From Gemmatimonas phototrophica (lineage in GTDB: Bacteria > Gemmatimonadota > Gemmatimonadetes > Gemmatimonadales > Gemmatimonadaceae), in NCBI RefSeq assembly GCF_000695095.2, contig NZ_CP011454.1, forward strand, positions 2,480,001 to 2,544,000: a stretch of DNA of 64,000 nt, written 5' to 3'. The first letter of the stretch is position 1; every line of letters starts with the position of its first letter. This document shows positions 9,103-17,236 of this stretch, one piece after another. Both the position numbers and the translations under genes were made by a program. The notes beneath the pieces are model-generated. The model was not told where the DNA came from. It worked only from the letters and a program-made list of their open reading frames with translations, and did no database searches.

Positions 9103-9213
9103 TTGGCATCTCCGGTCTCGTAGTTCGGCACCGCTGCATCATCGTGCCAATTTGCGGGATGTGGCATAGGGGAATCCCCTGCCGACATGCGAGATAGTGA
9201 CTACAGAGACGCC

Positions 9214-9600
9214 CTACTTCGTGTGGTTTCTTGCGCCAGTGAATGGATAGACCAATTGCTTTAGGTAACCATCCGGCACCGGACGCCCTGCAATGCCGTA
9301 GCCGCGAGGCCATTCTCCCGGTGGCCCGAAGTACGTGCCGAAGAGTCGATCGATCCAAGGAAAATGCACCGCGAAGTTGCGATCAATGGCTTCCCGTTCA
9401 ATGGCATGGTGCCAGTGGTGAAAGCGCGGGGTGACCACGAGTGCTTCCACCCATCGTGGAAACGCCCAAGACACGTTGGAATGAATGAAGACCGCGTGTA
9501 CCGACACGAACACCAGATACGCATACAACGGTCCGGTGTCGAAGCCGAGAACAAAGAGTGGCACAAAGGTGAGGCCGCGCGTGAGCACGACGTCCACCAC
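9214..9600 (-). pseudogene. C-terminal part of a split sterol desaturase / fatty acid hydroxylase
   Basis: A 128-residue frame beginning VVDVVLTRGLTF, in register with the upstream half. It carries the last histidine clusters of the family (HAVFIHSN and FHHWHH) and the usual tail around DRLFGTYFGPPGEWP. A TAG and six sense codons separate it from the upstream half. Reinitiation at the GTG at 9600 is possible on paper, but there is no ribosome site. The product would lack the earlier di-iron ligands. Confidence 0.83.
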
Positions 9601-9618
9601 GTGCAGTCGTGACCCAGC

Positions 9619-10359
9619 CTACCAGTCCATACTGGTCGCCGAATGGTGCACGGCATGGAATCGCCAAAGCCACCGTGCCCTGTGAAAGAGGCGATGCACG
9701 GTGTACTCCGTGAGATCGGCGACGAGGGCACAGCCGATAAACTGCACCACCGCCGGTTGAGCGCGAACCGCCGTCTGCAGCGCCGGATGAATAGCCCAGG
9801 TGAACAACACGCGCGCGGGCATGAGCGTCAGCAACGTGGACAGCTGCACGAGCAGATGGCTGACGAAAAAATAAATGGCGTCCGTCGTCCACGCGGGCCG
9901 AAACACCGATTGCGCGCGTAGCGGCCAGATACGCTCAAGCGGTACGAACAGTACGGCGAGCAGCAGAATATTGAGCAGGAACCAATCCAGACCGAGATAG
10001 ACGGGCACCTTGGGGACCGCGCCCGCCGCCGGGATGTTGCCGCCACCGGCAAGCCCGGCTGCAAGGGCAAGCGCGATTCCGGTGAGGCCAAGCACCTTAC
10101 GTCGGCGGAGCAGCGCACTCAGCAGACCGAACAGGAAGCCGAGGCCGATGACGACCTGCAGCAGCGTCCGTACGGCGGGCATGGGCAGGAGCGCGCGTAC
10201 GTCGGGGCTGGTGAGCATGGCCGGCCAGTAGAAGCAGGCGACCGCCCCCAGCGAAAGAGCACCGAGGAATACAGAAAGCGTTCCGCTCAGCCACCCGGAC
10301 CCGAAGCGGGTGGAATCATTGTCGTCGAAGAGGCGGGCAACGGCGGCGTCGAGGGACAT
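9619..10359 (-). pseudogene. N-terminal part of a split sterol desaturase / fatty acid hydroxylase
   Basis: Read from the ATG at 10359 this is a 246-residue membrane protein with several hydrophobic helices and the first two histidine boxes of the family, HRLFH and HAVHH. It ends at a TAG (9619-9621) after SATSMDW. The downstream sequence continues in frame as AGSRLHVVDVV, so the original codon was probably TTG (Leu) changed to TAG. The di-iron ligands are divided between the two halves, so neither should be active alone. An upstream ATG at 10416 is also in frame. Confidence 0.83.
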
Positions 10360-10419
10360 GACGCGTAAAGGTACGGCTCGGCCGCATCGCTGCGCCATGG
10401 ACCGCATGGGACGCACGAA

Positions 10420-10445
10420 GGGCCGCCACGCGTGAGCGGCGGCCC
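10420..10445 (-). terminator. Candidate terminator after tRNA-Ala
   Basis: An 8-bp GC-rich stem (10420-10427 with 10438-10445) and a 10-base loop, about 30 bases past the tRNA 3' end. The T run on the minus strand is short, so this may be a processing hairpin instead. Confidence 0.45.
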
Positions 10446-10472
10446 CTCGTTCACAACCGTTCGTGTTTTGAA

Positions 10473-10545
10473 TGGAGCGTATCGGGATCGAACCGATGAC
10501 CCCCTGCTTGCAAAGCAGGTGCTCTCCCAGCTGAGCTAACGCCCC
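10473..10545 (-). tRNA. tRNA-Ala, anticodon TGC
   Basis: A 73-base cloverleaf. The acceptor arm GGGGCGT pairs with ACGCTCC, with discriminator A. The D arm contains AGCTCAGCTGGGAGAGC, the anticodon TGC lies at 10510-10512 in a CTTTGCAAG loop, and the T arm contains GGTTCGATCC. The CCA end is not encoded. It reads GCA-type alanine codons. It is a lone tRNA, not part of an rRNA operon here. Confidence 0.97.
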
Positions 10546-10686
10546 GATACGTCAAATGTAATAAGACAGCGGGACGGGGGTGAAGGGGGCGCGACGAGGT
10601 GAACGCCTCCCTGTGCCGGGGACTCCCCGATAGCCGGAACGTGACGCGTTCCGCATGCTGTGTCATACCTATCTCACGGAGGCGTC

Positions 10687-11451
10687 ATGCGGCTCACGGG
10701 CAAGGTGGCGGTCATAACCGGTGCGGCATCGGGCATTGGCCGGGCCACGGTGGAGCTGTTCGTTCGCGAGGGGGCCCTGGTGGTCGCTGGCGATCTCCAT
10801 TCCGCTCGTCTGACCGAATTGGCGGCACATTGCAATAGCCTGGCACCAATTCTCACTCCGCTCACCGGTGACATTGGCAAGCGATCCGACGCGGAGGCCC
10901 TGGTCGATCTGGCGCAGGCGACCCATGGCCGCGTGGACATCCTGGTGAATAACGCCGGCATCATGGATTACATGGCGGGAGTCGGCGAGCTCACCGATGA
11001 GGTATGGCAACGTGTTCTGCGGGTGAATCTCGATGGGCCAATGTACACCAGCCGACGGGTGATGCCGCTGATGTTGAACCAGGGTCAGGGTTCGATCATC
11101 AACATTGCCAGTATTGCGGGGCTGAGCGGAGGGGCGGCCGGTGCCGCCTATACCAGCTCGAAACATGCGCTGGTGGGTCTCACCAAGAGCACGGCTTGGA
11201 TGTACGCGCAGCGTGGAGTGCGCTGCAACGTGATCTGCCCGGGTGCGACCCGGACGAACATTGCCGAGAGCATGCCGGCCGACCGCCTCGACCCCGTTGG
11301 GGCAGCGCGCGCCGGGCTGTTTGCCACGCTGGTCCCGGCATGGCTGGAATCGACGGATATCGCCGAGCTGGCACTGTTTCTCGCCAGCGACGCCGCACGA
11401 TTCATTAATGGCGCCGTCATCACCGCTGACGGCGGATGGATGGCCATATGA
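10687..11451 (+). CDS. Short-chain dehydrogenase/reductase (SDR)
   Basis: A 254-residue classical SDR. The cofactor motif TGAASGIG is at 11-18, NNAG at 88-91, and the catalytic S142, Y155 and K159 are in place (YTSSK). GDL after the second strand suggests an acidic residue that would favour NAD over NADP. GGAGG lies 4 bases before the chosen ATG. The TGA stop overlaps the ATG of PEP synthase, so the two are translationally coupled. The substrate is unknown. Confidence 0.92.
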   Translation: MRLTGKVAVITGAASGIGRATVELFVREGALVVAGDLHSARLTELAAHCNSLAPILTPLTGDIGKRSDAEALVDLAQATHGRVDILVNNAGIMDYMAGVGELTDEVWQRVLRVNLDGPMYTSRRVMPLMLNQGQGSIINIASIAGLSGGAAGAAYTSSKHALVGLTKSTAWMYAQRGVRCNVICPGATRTNIAESMPADRLDPVGAARAGLFATLVPAWLESTDIAELALFLASDAARFINGAVITADGGWMAI

Positions 11452-13817
11452 CGCAGCATACACTGGCTGGTTGGTTCGATGAGTTCACCCGTGATGACGT
11501 GTCCCGCGTTGGCGGGAAGAATGCGTCACTCGGTGAATTGCGGCAGCATCTGAAGACGCTGGGTGTGAACGTGCCCGACGGATTTGCCCTGACCACGGAC
11601 GCCTATCGCCAGTTCGTGGCCTACAATGGGATTGAGGCCGTGCTGGCGCGGGAGCTTCCCCATGCCACGACCCGTCTGGCAGAAGTGGGAGAACGCATTC
11701 GTGCCGCGTTTGCTGCGGGTACGCTTCCGCCGGCGCTCACCGAAACGCTCACCACGTATTACCGCGACCTCGGCCAGCGCATTGGCCACCGCAATCCGCC
11801 GGTGGCGGTGCGGAGCTCCGCGACGGCTGAGGATCTGCCAGACGCGAGCTTCGCCGGCCAGCAGGAATCGTATCTCAACATCACGGGCGAGGCCGAATTA
11901 CTATCTACGGTCCCGCGATGTTTTGCGTCGTTGTACACCAATCGAGCGATTGCCTATCGGGAACACCACGGCATGGCGCATGCTACCGTGGCCTTATCTG
12001 TTGGGATACAACAGATGGTACGCAGTGATGTTGGCGCCGCCGGCGTGGCCTTCACACTCGATACGGAAACGGGGTTTCGATCGCTGGTCATGATCACCGG
12101 GGCCTGGGGGCTGGGCGAGAATGTCGTGAAAGGCACCGTGAATCCCGATGAGTGGCGCGTCTTCACCCCACTACTCAACGACGACACCTTACGCCCCATC
12201 CTCGATCACAGCATTGGACTGAAGCAGATCAGGATGATACTGGGCGTGGACCAGAAACCGCTGAACATCGAGACGTCGATGAGCGAGCGAGCCCGCCCCT
12301 GTTTGAACGATGACGAGGTGTTGCAACTGGCCCGATGGTGTGCGCGAATCGCACAGCATTATGCGCGCCCGATGGATATCGAATGGGCCAAGGATGGTCT
12401 CACCGGTACATTGCACATCGTGCAGGCGCGCCCGGAGACCGTGCAATCGCAAGGAGTCGTTTCGGCAATCAGCACGTTTTCGCTGGAAGGTTCGGGAACG
12501 GTACTGGTGTCAGGTGTTGCAGTGGGCCAGCGCATCGCGAGCGGCAAGGTCTTTGTACTGGAGAGCATGCGTGACGCTGGCCGCTTCGAGGATGGAGGCA
12601 TCCTGGTGGCACGCCAGACCGACCCTGATTGGGTTCCGGTCATGAAGCGCGCCGCGGCCATCGTGACGGACACCGGGGGACGGACCAGTCACGCCGCCAT
12701 TGTGAGCCGCGAGCTGGGCATCGCAGCGATCGTTGGTGCCGGGAATGCCACGTCGGTGCTGGGTGGCCATACGGTGACAGTGAGTTGTGCCGAAGGCCAC
12801 ATTGGTCGCGTGTACGAAGGCGTGCTTCCATTCCGGGAGGAGCACCTGGACTATTCCGGGCTGCCCGCAACGAAAACGGCCATCATGTTGAATGTGGCGG
12901 ATCCCGCCATGGCCATGCGGTGGTGGCGTCTACCGGTTGGCGGCATCGGCCTTGCCCGGATTGAGTTCGTCATTGAACACATGGCCAAAGCGCACCCCAT
13001 GGCTCTCTTGCACCCGGAGCGGCTATCGGTCGAGGATCAGTCGGCGATTGCGACGTTGACCGAACTTCATGACACCCCCGCGGAATTCTTCGTGGATCGG
13101 CTGTCCAGTGGCGTGGCGATGATTGCGGCATCCCAGTGGCCCGATCCGGTCATCGTGAGATTCAGCGATTTCAAGACCAATGAGTACGCCGGACTTCTTG
13201 GTGGACGGGTCTTTGAGCCGCATGAGGAGAACCCCATGATCGGATTCCGCGGCGCATCTCGTTACTACGATGATCGCTATCGCGAAGGGTTCGGTCTGGA
13301 ATGCCAAGCCATTCGGAGAGTGCGTGAACAGATGGGGCTGCGCAATGTGATCGTGATGATTCCTTTTTGTCGTACGCTCGAGGAAGCCGACAAGGTATTG
13401 GCCGAGATGGCGCAGCACGGCCTCGTACGTGGCCATGAAGATTTGCAGGTGTATGTGATGGCAGAAATCCCGAGTAACGTGGTGCTGGCCCGTGAGTTTG
13501 GCACCCGGTTCGACGGCTTCAGCATTGGCAGCAACGATCTGACACAACTCACGCTGGGCGTGGATCGGGACAACGCCCTGTTGGCTACGTTGTTTGACGA
13601 GCGCAATCCAGCCGTGCTGCGTTTGATTGAACAGCTCATTGCCGATGCCCACGCCGTTGGCTGCAAAGTCGGGATCTGTGGACAGGCACCGAGTGATCAC
13701 CCCGACTTTGCGGAGTTCCTGGTGCGAGCGGGCATCGATTCCATATCGCTCAATCCGGACAGTGTGGTGCCGGTAGTCCAGCGCGTTGCCACATTGGAAC
13801 AATTGCGCAGTGCATGA
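11448..13817 (+). CDS. ppsA: Phosphoenolpyruvate synthase
   Basis: A 789-residue enzyme that converts pyruvate and ATP to PEP, AMP and phosphate, for gluconeogenesis. It has an N-terminal ATP-grasp-type nucleotide domain (about 10-335, with AVRSSATAEDLPDASFAGQ), the swivelling phosphohistidine domain (GGRTSHAAIVSREL, catalytic His near 415), and a C-terminal PEP/pyruvate-binding barrel with SNDLTQLTLGVDRD and GICGQAPSDHPDF. This full C-terminal barrel separates it from rifampicin phosphotransferase. The start is the ATG that overlaps the SDR stop. A stem-loop follows the stop. Confidence 0.96.
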   Translation: MTQHTLAGWFDEFTRDDVSRVGGKNASLGELRQHLKTLGVNVPDGFALTTDAYRQFVAYNGIEAVLARELPHATTRLAEVGERIRAAFAAGTLPPALTETLTTYYRDLGQRIGHRNPPVAVRSSATAEDLPDASFAGQQESYLNITGEAELLSTVPRCFASLYTNRAIAYREHHGMAHATVALSVGIQQMVRSDVGAAGVAFTLDTETGFRSLVMITGAWGLGENVVKGTVNPDEWRVFTPLLNDDTLRPILDHSIGLKQIRMILGVDQKPLNIETSMSERARPCLNDDEVLQLARWCARIAQHYARPMDIEWAKDGLTGTLHIVQARPETVQSQGVVSAISTFSLEGSGTVLVSGVAVGQRIASGKVFVLESMRDAGRFEDGGILVARQTDPDWVPVMKRAAAIVTDTGGRTSHAAIVSRELGIAAIVGAGNATSVLGGHTVTVSCAEGHIGRVYEGVLPFREEHLDYSGLPATKTAIMLNVADPAMAMRWWRLPVGGIGLARIEFVIEHMAKAHPMALLHPERLSVEDQSAIATLTELHDTPAEFFVDRLSSGVAMIAASQWPDPVIVRFSDFKTNEYAGLLGGRVFEPHEENPMIGFRGASRYYDDRYREGFGLECQAIRRVREQMGLRNVIVMIPFCRTLEEADKVLAEMAQHGLVRGHEDLQVYVMAEIPSNVVLAREFGTRFDGFSIGSNDLTQLTLGVDRDNALLATLFDERNPAVLRLIEQLIADAHAVGCKVGICGQAPSDHPDFAEFLVRAGIDSISLNPDSVVPVVQRVATLEQLRSA

Positions 13818-13828
13818 ACCACAGATTG

Positions 13829-13860
13829 GAGCGGCGCCGAAGAGGCGCCGCTCCCTTTCA
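13829..13860 (+). terminator. Terminator between ppsA and the flotillin gene
   Basis: An 11-bp perfect stem (13829-13839 with 13845-13855) with a 5-base GAAGA loop and a weak CTTTC tail. It sits between two converging genes and probably serves ppsA. Confidence 0.7.
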
Positions 13861-15186
13861 TCAGGCAGATTCGCTGAGGTCAGCGGAGGCCTTGCCTGCA
13901 ATACGCCCACTCAATCCCTGCAGGAGTGAATCGGGATCTATACCGTATTGCGCACTGGCGGCTTCGAGCAGGCGCATCATGGCGCCGAGTCGCTGCTGCG
14001 TGGCATTGGCGGCCCCCTGCCCGTCTCCACCGTCGAGCACGACCAACCGATCGATCTTGATGTCGCTCGCCGCACTCGCCAGGCGATCGATCATGTCGGG
14101 GAGCTGCTGCAGATACAGCAACGACAAGCCACGATCGCCGGCGGCCATCATCTGTTCCTGCACCGCCCGCAAGGCCTTTGCCTGTGCTTCACCTTGCGCA
14201 ATGACCGGTGCCGCCGCCGCTTCGGCTTCGGCTCGCGCGGCTTCGGCGCGCGCGCGCGCCGGCTCCACCTGTTCCACTTGCAGACGGACACGTGTGACCT
14301 CAACGCGCGCCTCTTCCACCGCCTTTTCGGCTCGTGCCTGTGCCTCGTCGGCAGCGGCCCGCGCGGTTCGTTCAGCGATCTGCGCCTGTCGATCGAGTTC
14401 GGCCTGCTTGACTCGCAGTTCGTTCTGCGCCGCCGCCACCATCATTTGCGACTGGGCACGGGCCACATCGGCTTCCTGCGTGGCGCGCGCCTGTTCGCGC
14501 TCCGTTTCCGCTTTGGTGCGCGCTTCGGCAATCTGCGCATCGCGCAGCACTTCGGCGGTGCGAATACGACCGTACGCGCGAAGGTAACCGGCGTCATCGC
14601 TGATGTTCTGGATCTTGAGCATGTCGAGCTGCAGGCCAAGCTTCTGCAGATCGCGCGTGACCTCCTTCATCAGTTCCGTCTCGAACTTCACGCGATCTTC
14701 GTTGGCTTCTTCCGGTGTGAGCGTGGAAAGCACGCCGCGCAAATTGGCGGCAAGCGTTTCCTGTGCCAGATCGGCCACCTGCTTCTCGCTGCCAAGAATG
14801 CGTTCCACGGCGTTATTGAACACCTCTTCCGGCATGGATGCGATTTTGACGTTCGCAACCGCCTGCACATCAATGGGAATGCCTCCGCGCGCGATGGCGT
14901 TCCGCACACTGATGGTGAGCGGAATGGTGTTGAGCGTCATCCACTGCGCTTGTTCCAGGATAGGAATGCGAATGGTGCGCCCACCGCGCACCACCCGATA
15001 TCCCACCGACGTTCCATCAGTGAGCGCCCGCCGGCGACCGGTAATGACCGCCACCATGTTGGGCGGGACGATGATCAGCAGTTGCTTGACGGTCGCGACC
15101 AGCAAGAACAGCATGACCACCACAAAGGCGACGCCCCCCAGCGAAAAGAGCGCTGTCCCAAACTGTCCATCGAGCAATTCGTTCAT
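13861..15186 (-). CDS. Flotillin-like SPFH/band 7 protein
   Basis: A 441-residue membrane scaffold protein. One N-terminal transmembrane helix (about 15-35) is followed by the SPFH domain (about 45-210) and a long Ala/Glu/Arg-rich coiled coil (about 215-370) typical of flotillins (FloT/YuaG/YqiK group), then a short C-terminal tail. Such proteins organise membrane microdomains. The gene upstream encodes an NfeD-like membrane protein, the usual flotillin partner, and 39 bases separate them, so they form one operon. Confidence 0.93.
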   Translation of the reverse strand: MNELLDGQFGTALFSLGGVAFVVVMLFLLVATVKQLLIIVPPNMVAVITGRRRALTDGTSVGYRVVRGGRTIRIPILEQAQWMTLNTIPLTISVRNAIARGGIPIDVQAVANVKIASMPEEVFNNAVERILGSEKQVADLAQETLAANLRGVLSTLTPEEANEDRVKFETELMKEVTRDLQKLGLQLDMLKIQNISDDAGYLRAYGRIRTAEVLRDAQIAEARTKAETEREQARATQEADVARAQSQMMVAAAQNELRVKQAELDRQAQIAERTARAAADEAQARAEKAVEEARVEVTRVRLQVEQVEPARARAEAARAEAEAAAAPVIAQGEAQAKALRAVQEQMMAAGDRGLSLLYLQQLPDMIDRLASAASDIKIDRLVVLDGGDGQGAANATQQRLGAMMRLLEAASAQYGIDPDSLLQGLSGRIAGKASADLSESA

Positions 15187-15225
15187 CCTCAGACTCCAGA
15201 AGAATTCATGGTCACGGCCAACGGA

Positions 15226-15750
15226 TCAGTTGGCGGTTGGCTCAACCACTGCAATACCGTTCTCGATCCATCCGATACGGCAGGTGGTGAAATACATACT
15301 CTCCAACGCTTCAACATTGGGGGCCCGCTTGGCGGGCATTTCCTGGACCTGACCATTGGCCAGAAAACTGATGACACCCAGTCCATTGGTATCGAAGGGC
15401 AAGACCAATGTGGCGGGTGCCCCAATGACCAGGACATCGAGTGGCACAGAGTCCGCTTCGGTACGGCGAATGACCACGAACAGTGCGTGCACCCCGAGAA
15501 GCGTCAACACGCCGGCAATCGACGCACTCACGGAAGAAACCGTAGCGCTTCGATGCGTGAGCACCCCCAGCAAACCAATCCCCCCAAAGGCAAAACAGGC
15601 CCACGTGAGATTGCGCAGCGAGAACACGGCCAAGAGTCCGGCGTCCCCAACAACATGGGAGGAATGATCGGTGTCCGCATCGTGGCCAAGCAGGCCCGCG
15701 ACGATAAGCGCTCCTCCAAACACCAATGCCGAGACAAACAGCCAGAGCAT
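15226..15750 (-). CDS. NfeD/YqiJ-like membrane protein, flotillin partner
   Basis: A 174-residue protein with three hydrophobic segments (about 1-20, 42-62 and 70-95) and a C-terminal soluble beta-rich region that fits the OB fold of NfeD-type proteins. The loop LGHDADTDHSSH after the first helix resembles YqiJ/YuaF relatives. The ATG at 15750 is preferred because GGAGG lies at the right distance; an ATG five codons upstream (15765) has none. Together with the flotillin it probably forms a membrane-organising complex. Confidence 0.8.
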   Translation of the reverse strand: MLWLFVSALVFGGALIVAGLLGHDADTDHSSHVVGDAGLLAVFSLRNLTWACFAFGGIGLLGVLTHRSATVSSVSASIAGVLTLLGVHALFVVIRRTEADSVPLDVLVIGAPATLVLPFDTNGLGVISFLANGQVQEMPAKRAPNVEALESMYFTTCRIGWIENGIAVVEPTAN

Positions 15751-15853
15751 TCCCGCCCTCCACATGGTTCACGGTTCAGGACACATTCAATTAGGCATCG
15801 TGCATTGCCCTGCGCCAGTGAAGCAAGAATGGTGGTCAACGGCGGAGAAAGCG

Positions 15854-15882
15854 AACGCCCCTGCCTGACAGGCAAGGGCGTT
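15854..15882 (-). terminator. Terminator after the PEP-CTERM gene
   Basis: A 7-bp outer stem (15854-15860 with 15876-15882) and a 4-bp inner stem (15862-15865 with 15871-15874) with one mismatch between them and a TGACA loop. It lies just past the minus-strand stop at 15893; the T tail is short. Confidence 0.6.
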
Positions 15883-15892
15883 GGTATCGGCT

Positions 15893-16441
15893 TCAGACGC
15901 GTCGGTGCCTGGCCATTCCGAACAGCAGAACCCCACCGGCCACCACCAGTAGCAGAGATGACGGTTCCGGAACTGCGGTGAGTGCGACGTTTCCCTGCAC
16001 CGCGAGCGTCGCTGGGAAGTCGGGGAAATTTTCCAAGGAAAATTCTCCTTCGATCAGCCGTGGCGAGAAAATCGTTCCGGTAAACATTTGCTCGCCGAAT
16101 GTATCCAGGATGAACGTGCCTACGGGTGATTCGAAGGAAAACCCGCCATCAAAGCCTTCTGTATAGAAGAGCAGATCACCGACCAGAGTGATCTGCGAAC
16201 TCCCCTGCACAAAGCGACCACTGAGCCCTTCCAGAAGAAACGCTGCTGGATCCAAAGGGGTGGCGGAAGGTGGCTGCACCAGCAGAAACTCGAATTGCAC
16301 GGCACCTGCCGAGAACGCTTCGAACGGTGCGATCGACGTGGCGAGGGTGCCAACTCCACTCAGGCGAATCTGTGCCGACGAGCTGCGGAGAGGCAGCAAT
16401 ACGATGGCACACAACAGGGCGAGGGTTGGTCGCAGTCTCAT
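15893..16441 (-). CDS. PEP-CTERM sorting-domain secreted protein
   Basis: A 182-residue exported protein. A signal peptide (about 1-23, cleaved near SSA-Q) precedes a beta-rich body, and the C-terminus has the full tripartite sorting signal: VPEPSS, a hydrophobic helix (LLLVVAGGVLLFGMA) and a basic tail RHRRV. PEP-CTERM proteins are processed by an exosortase at the inner membrane and are linked to exopolysaccharide or biofilm export. No exosortase is in the window. GGAGAAA stands upstream of the ATG. The body has no family I recognise. Confidence 0.88.
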   Translation of the reverse strand: MRLRPTLALLCAIVLLPLRSSSAQIRLSGVGTLATSIAPFEAFSAGAVQFEFLLVQPPSATPLDPAAFLLEGLSGRFVQGSSQITLVGDLLFYTEGFDGGFSFESPVGTFILDTFGEQMFTGTIFSPRLIEGEFSLENFPDFPATLAVQGNVALTAVPEPSSLLLVVAGGVLLFGMARHRRV

Positions 16442-16603
16442 TCATTTCTCCAGTGAATCAGGATGGTCCCGCCGCACAGTACGGCGTGAACAGGCTCCGC
16501 ATCCGCAAGCATTGTTCCCGCGGCTTGCCGGCGCGCTCTTCCCTTGGCCCACGACGCCCCGCGCACCGTTCATGTTTTCAACCGATCGGCCGACACTTTA
16601 AGC

Positions 16604-17155
16604 ATGCTCCGCATTTCCTCGCCCTCCGATCCCAATCAGGATATTCGCCCGGGCGACGCGGTGCGTTTCGACTTTGATGGTGCCGCCGTGGCCGGCACGG
16701 TTCGTCGAATTGACGTGCGAGCCCATCCAGACGCGCCTCACGGCCTTCCTTATGTGGTGTCGGTAGTGCAGGCCGATCCGGCCAGCGGCTACCAGGCCGG
16801 TCGGGATTACACCGTTCGCGCCGCCTGTCTGGTACTCGAAGGTGACGCGGTACTTCGCCCGCCCCGCCCTCCACGCAGCGCGCCCAGAAGCGTCCAGACC
16901 GCAGCGCCGGCCGCCCCCCGCTTTCTCGTGGGCTTCATGCGTGAAGGCGGGCAGTTTCCACAGCAGGGGGCGATCCTGGTGCAGGCCCCGACGCTGGACG
17001 AAGCGAACGCCATTGCCACCCGCACGCTGGCGTCGGAACTGGAAGCGGACATTGCCGAGGGACGGGAAGAGGCCGGCGCATCGGTCATGCTGGTCAACGC
17101 CGCCGAGGTGGGACCCGTGACGGAGAGCGGTGTCCTCGGTCAGGTGAGTTGGTAA
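16604..17155 (+). CDS. Hypothetical protein
   Basis: A 183-residue protein I do not recognise. The N-terminal part (about 1-85) is small and beta-rich, the middle is a Pro/Arg/Ala-rich linker (about 85-110), and the C-terminal part (about 110-183) contains FLVGFMREGGQFP and a helical Glu/Ala segment. It has no signal peptide or membrane helix. The frame is open upstream to an ATG at 16544; neither start has a good ribosome site. A strong bidirectional terminator follows. Confidence 0.65.
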   Translation: MLRISSPSDPNQDIRPGDAVRFDFDGAAVAGTVRRIDVRAHPDAPHGLPYVVSVVQADPASGYQAGRDYTVRAACLVLEGDAVLRPPRPPRSAPRSVQTAAPAAPRFLVGFMREGGQFPQQGAILVQAPTLDEANAIATRTLASELEADIAEGREEAGASVMLVNAAEVGPVTESGVLGQVSW

Positions 17156-17183
17156 GGCAACGACTTTGGCTCACCAGCACAGC

Positions 17184-17216
17184 AAAAGGGCGGTCCCGAT
17201 GGGGACCGCCCTTTTT
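17184..17216. terminator. Bidirectional terminator
   Basis: A perfect 10-bp stem (17188-17197 with 17202-17211) with a 4-base loop, flanked by four A on the left and five T on the right, so it works in both directions. It separates the hypothetical gene from the converging ACIII operon. Confidence 0.92.
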
Positions 17217-17236
17217 GTTTACCAACCGTACCGCGC

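Noticed and set aside
10451-10666. 71-codon minus-strand frame over the tRNA
   Set aside because: It spans the tRNA-Ala gene and has no independent support.
11448-13817. Rifampicin phosphotransferase as an alternative to PEP synthase
   Set aside because: The full PEP/pyruvate-binding C-terminal barrel (SNDLTQLTLGVDRD, GICGQAPSDHPDF) is present, as expected for PpsA.
13948-15981. 677-codon plus-strand frame opposite flotillin and its partner
   Set aside because: Composition rich in R, H and Q with no domains, and two well-supported genes lie on the other strand; a shadow of high-GC coding.
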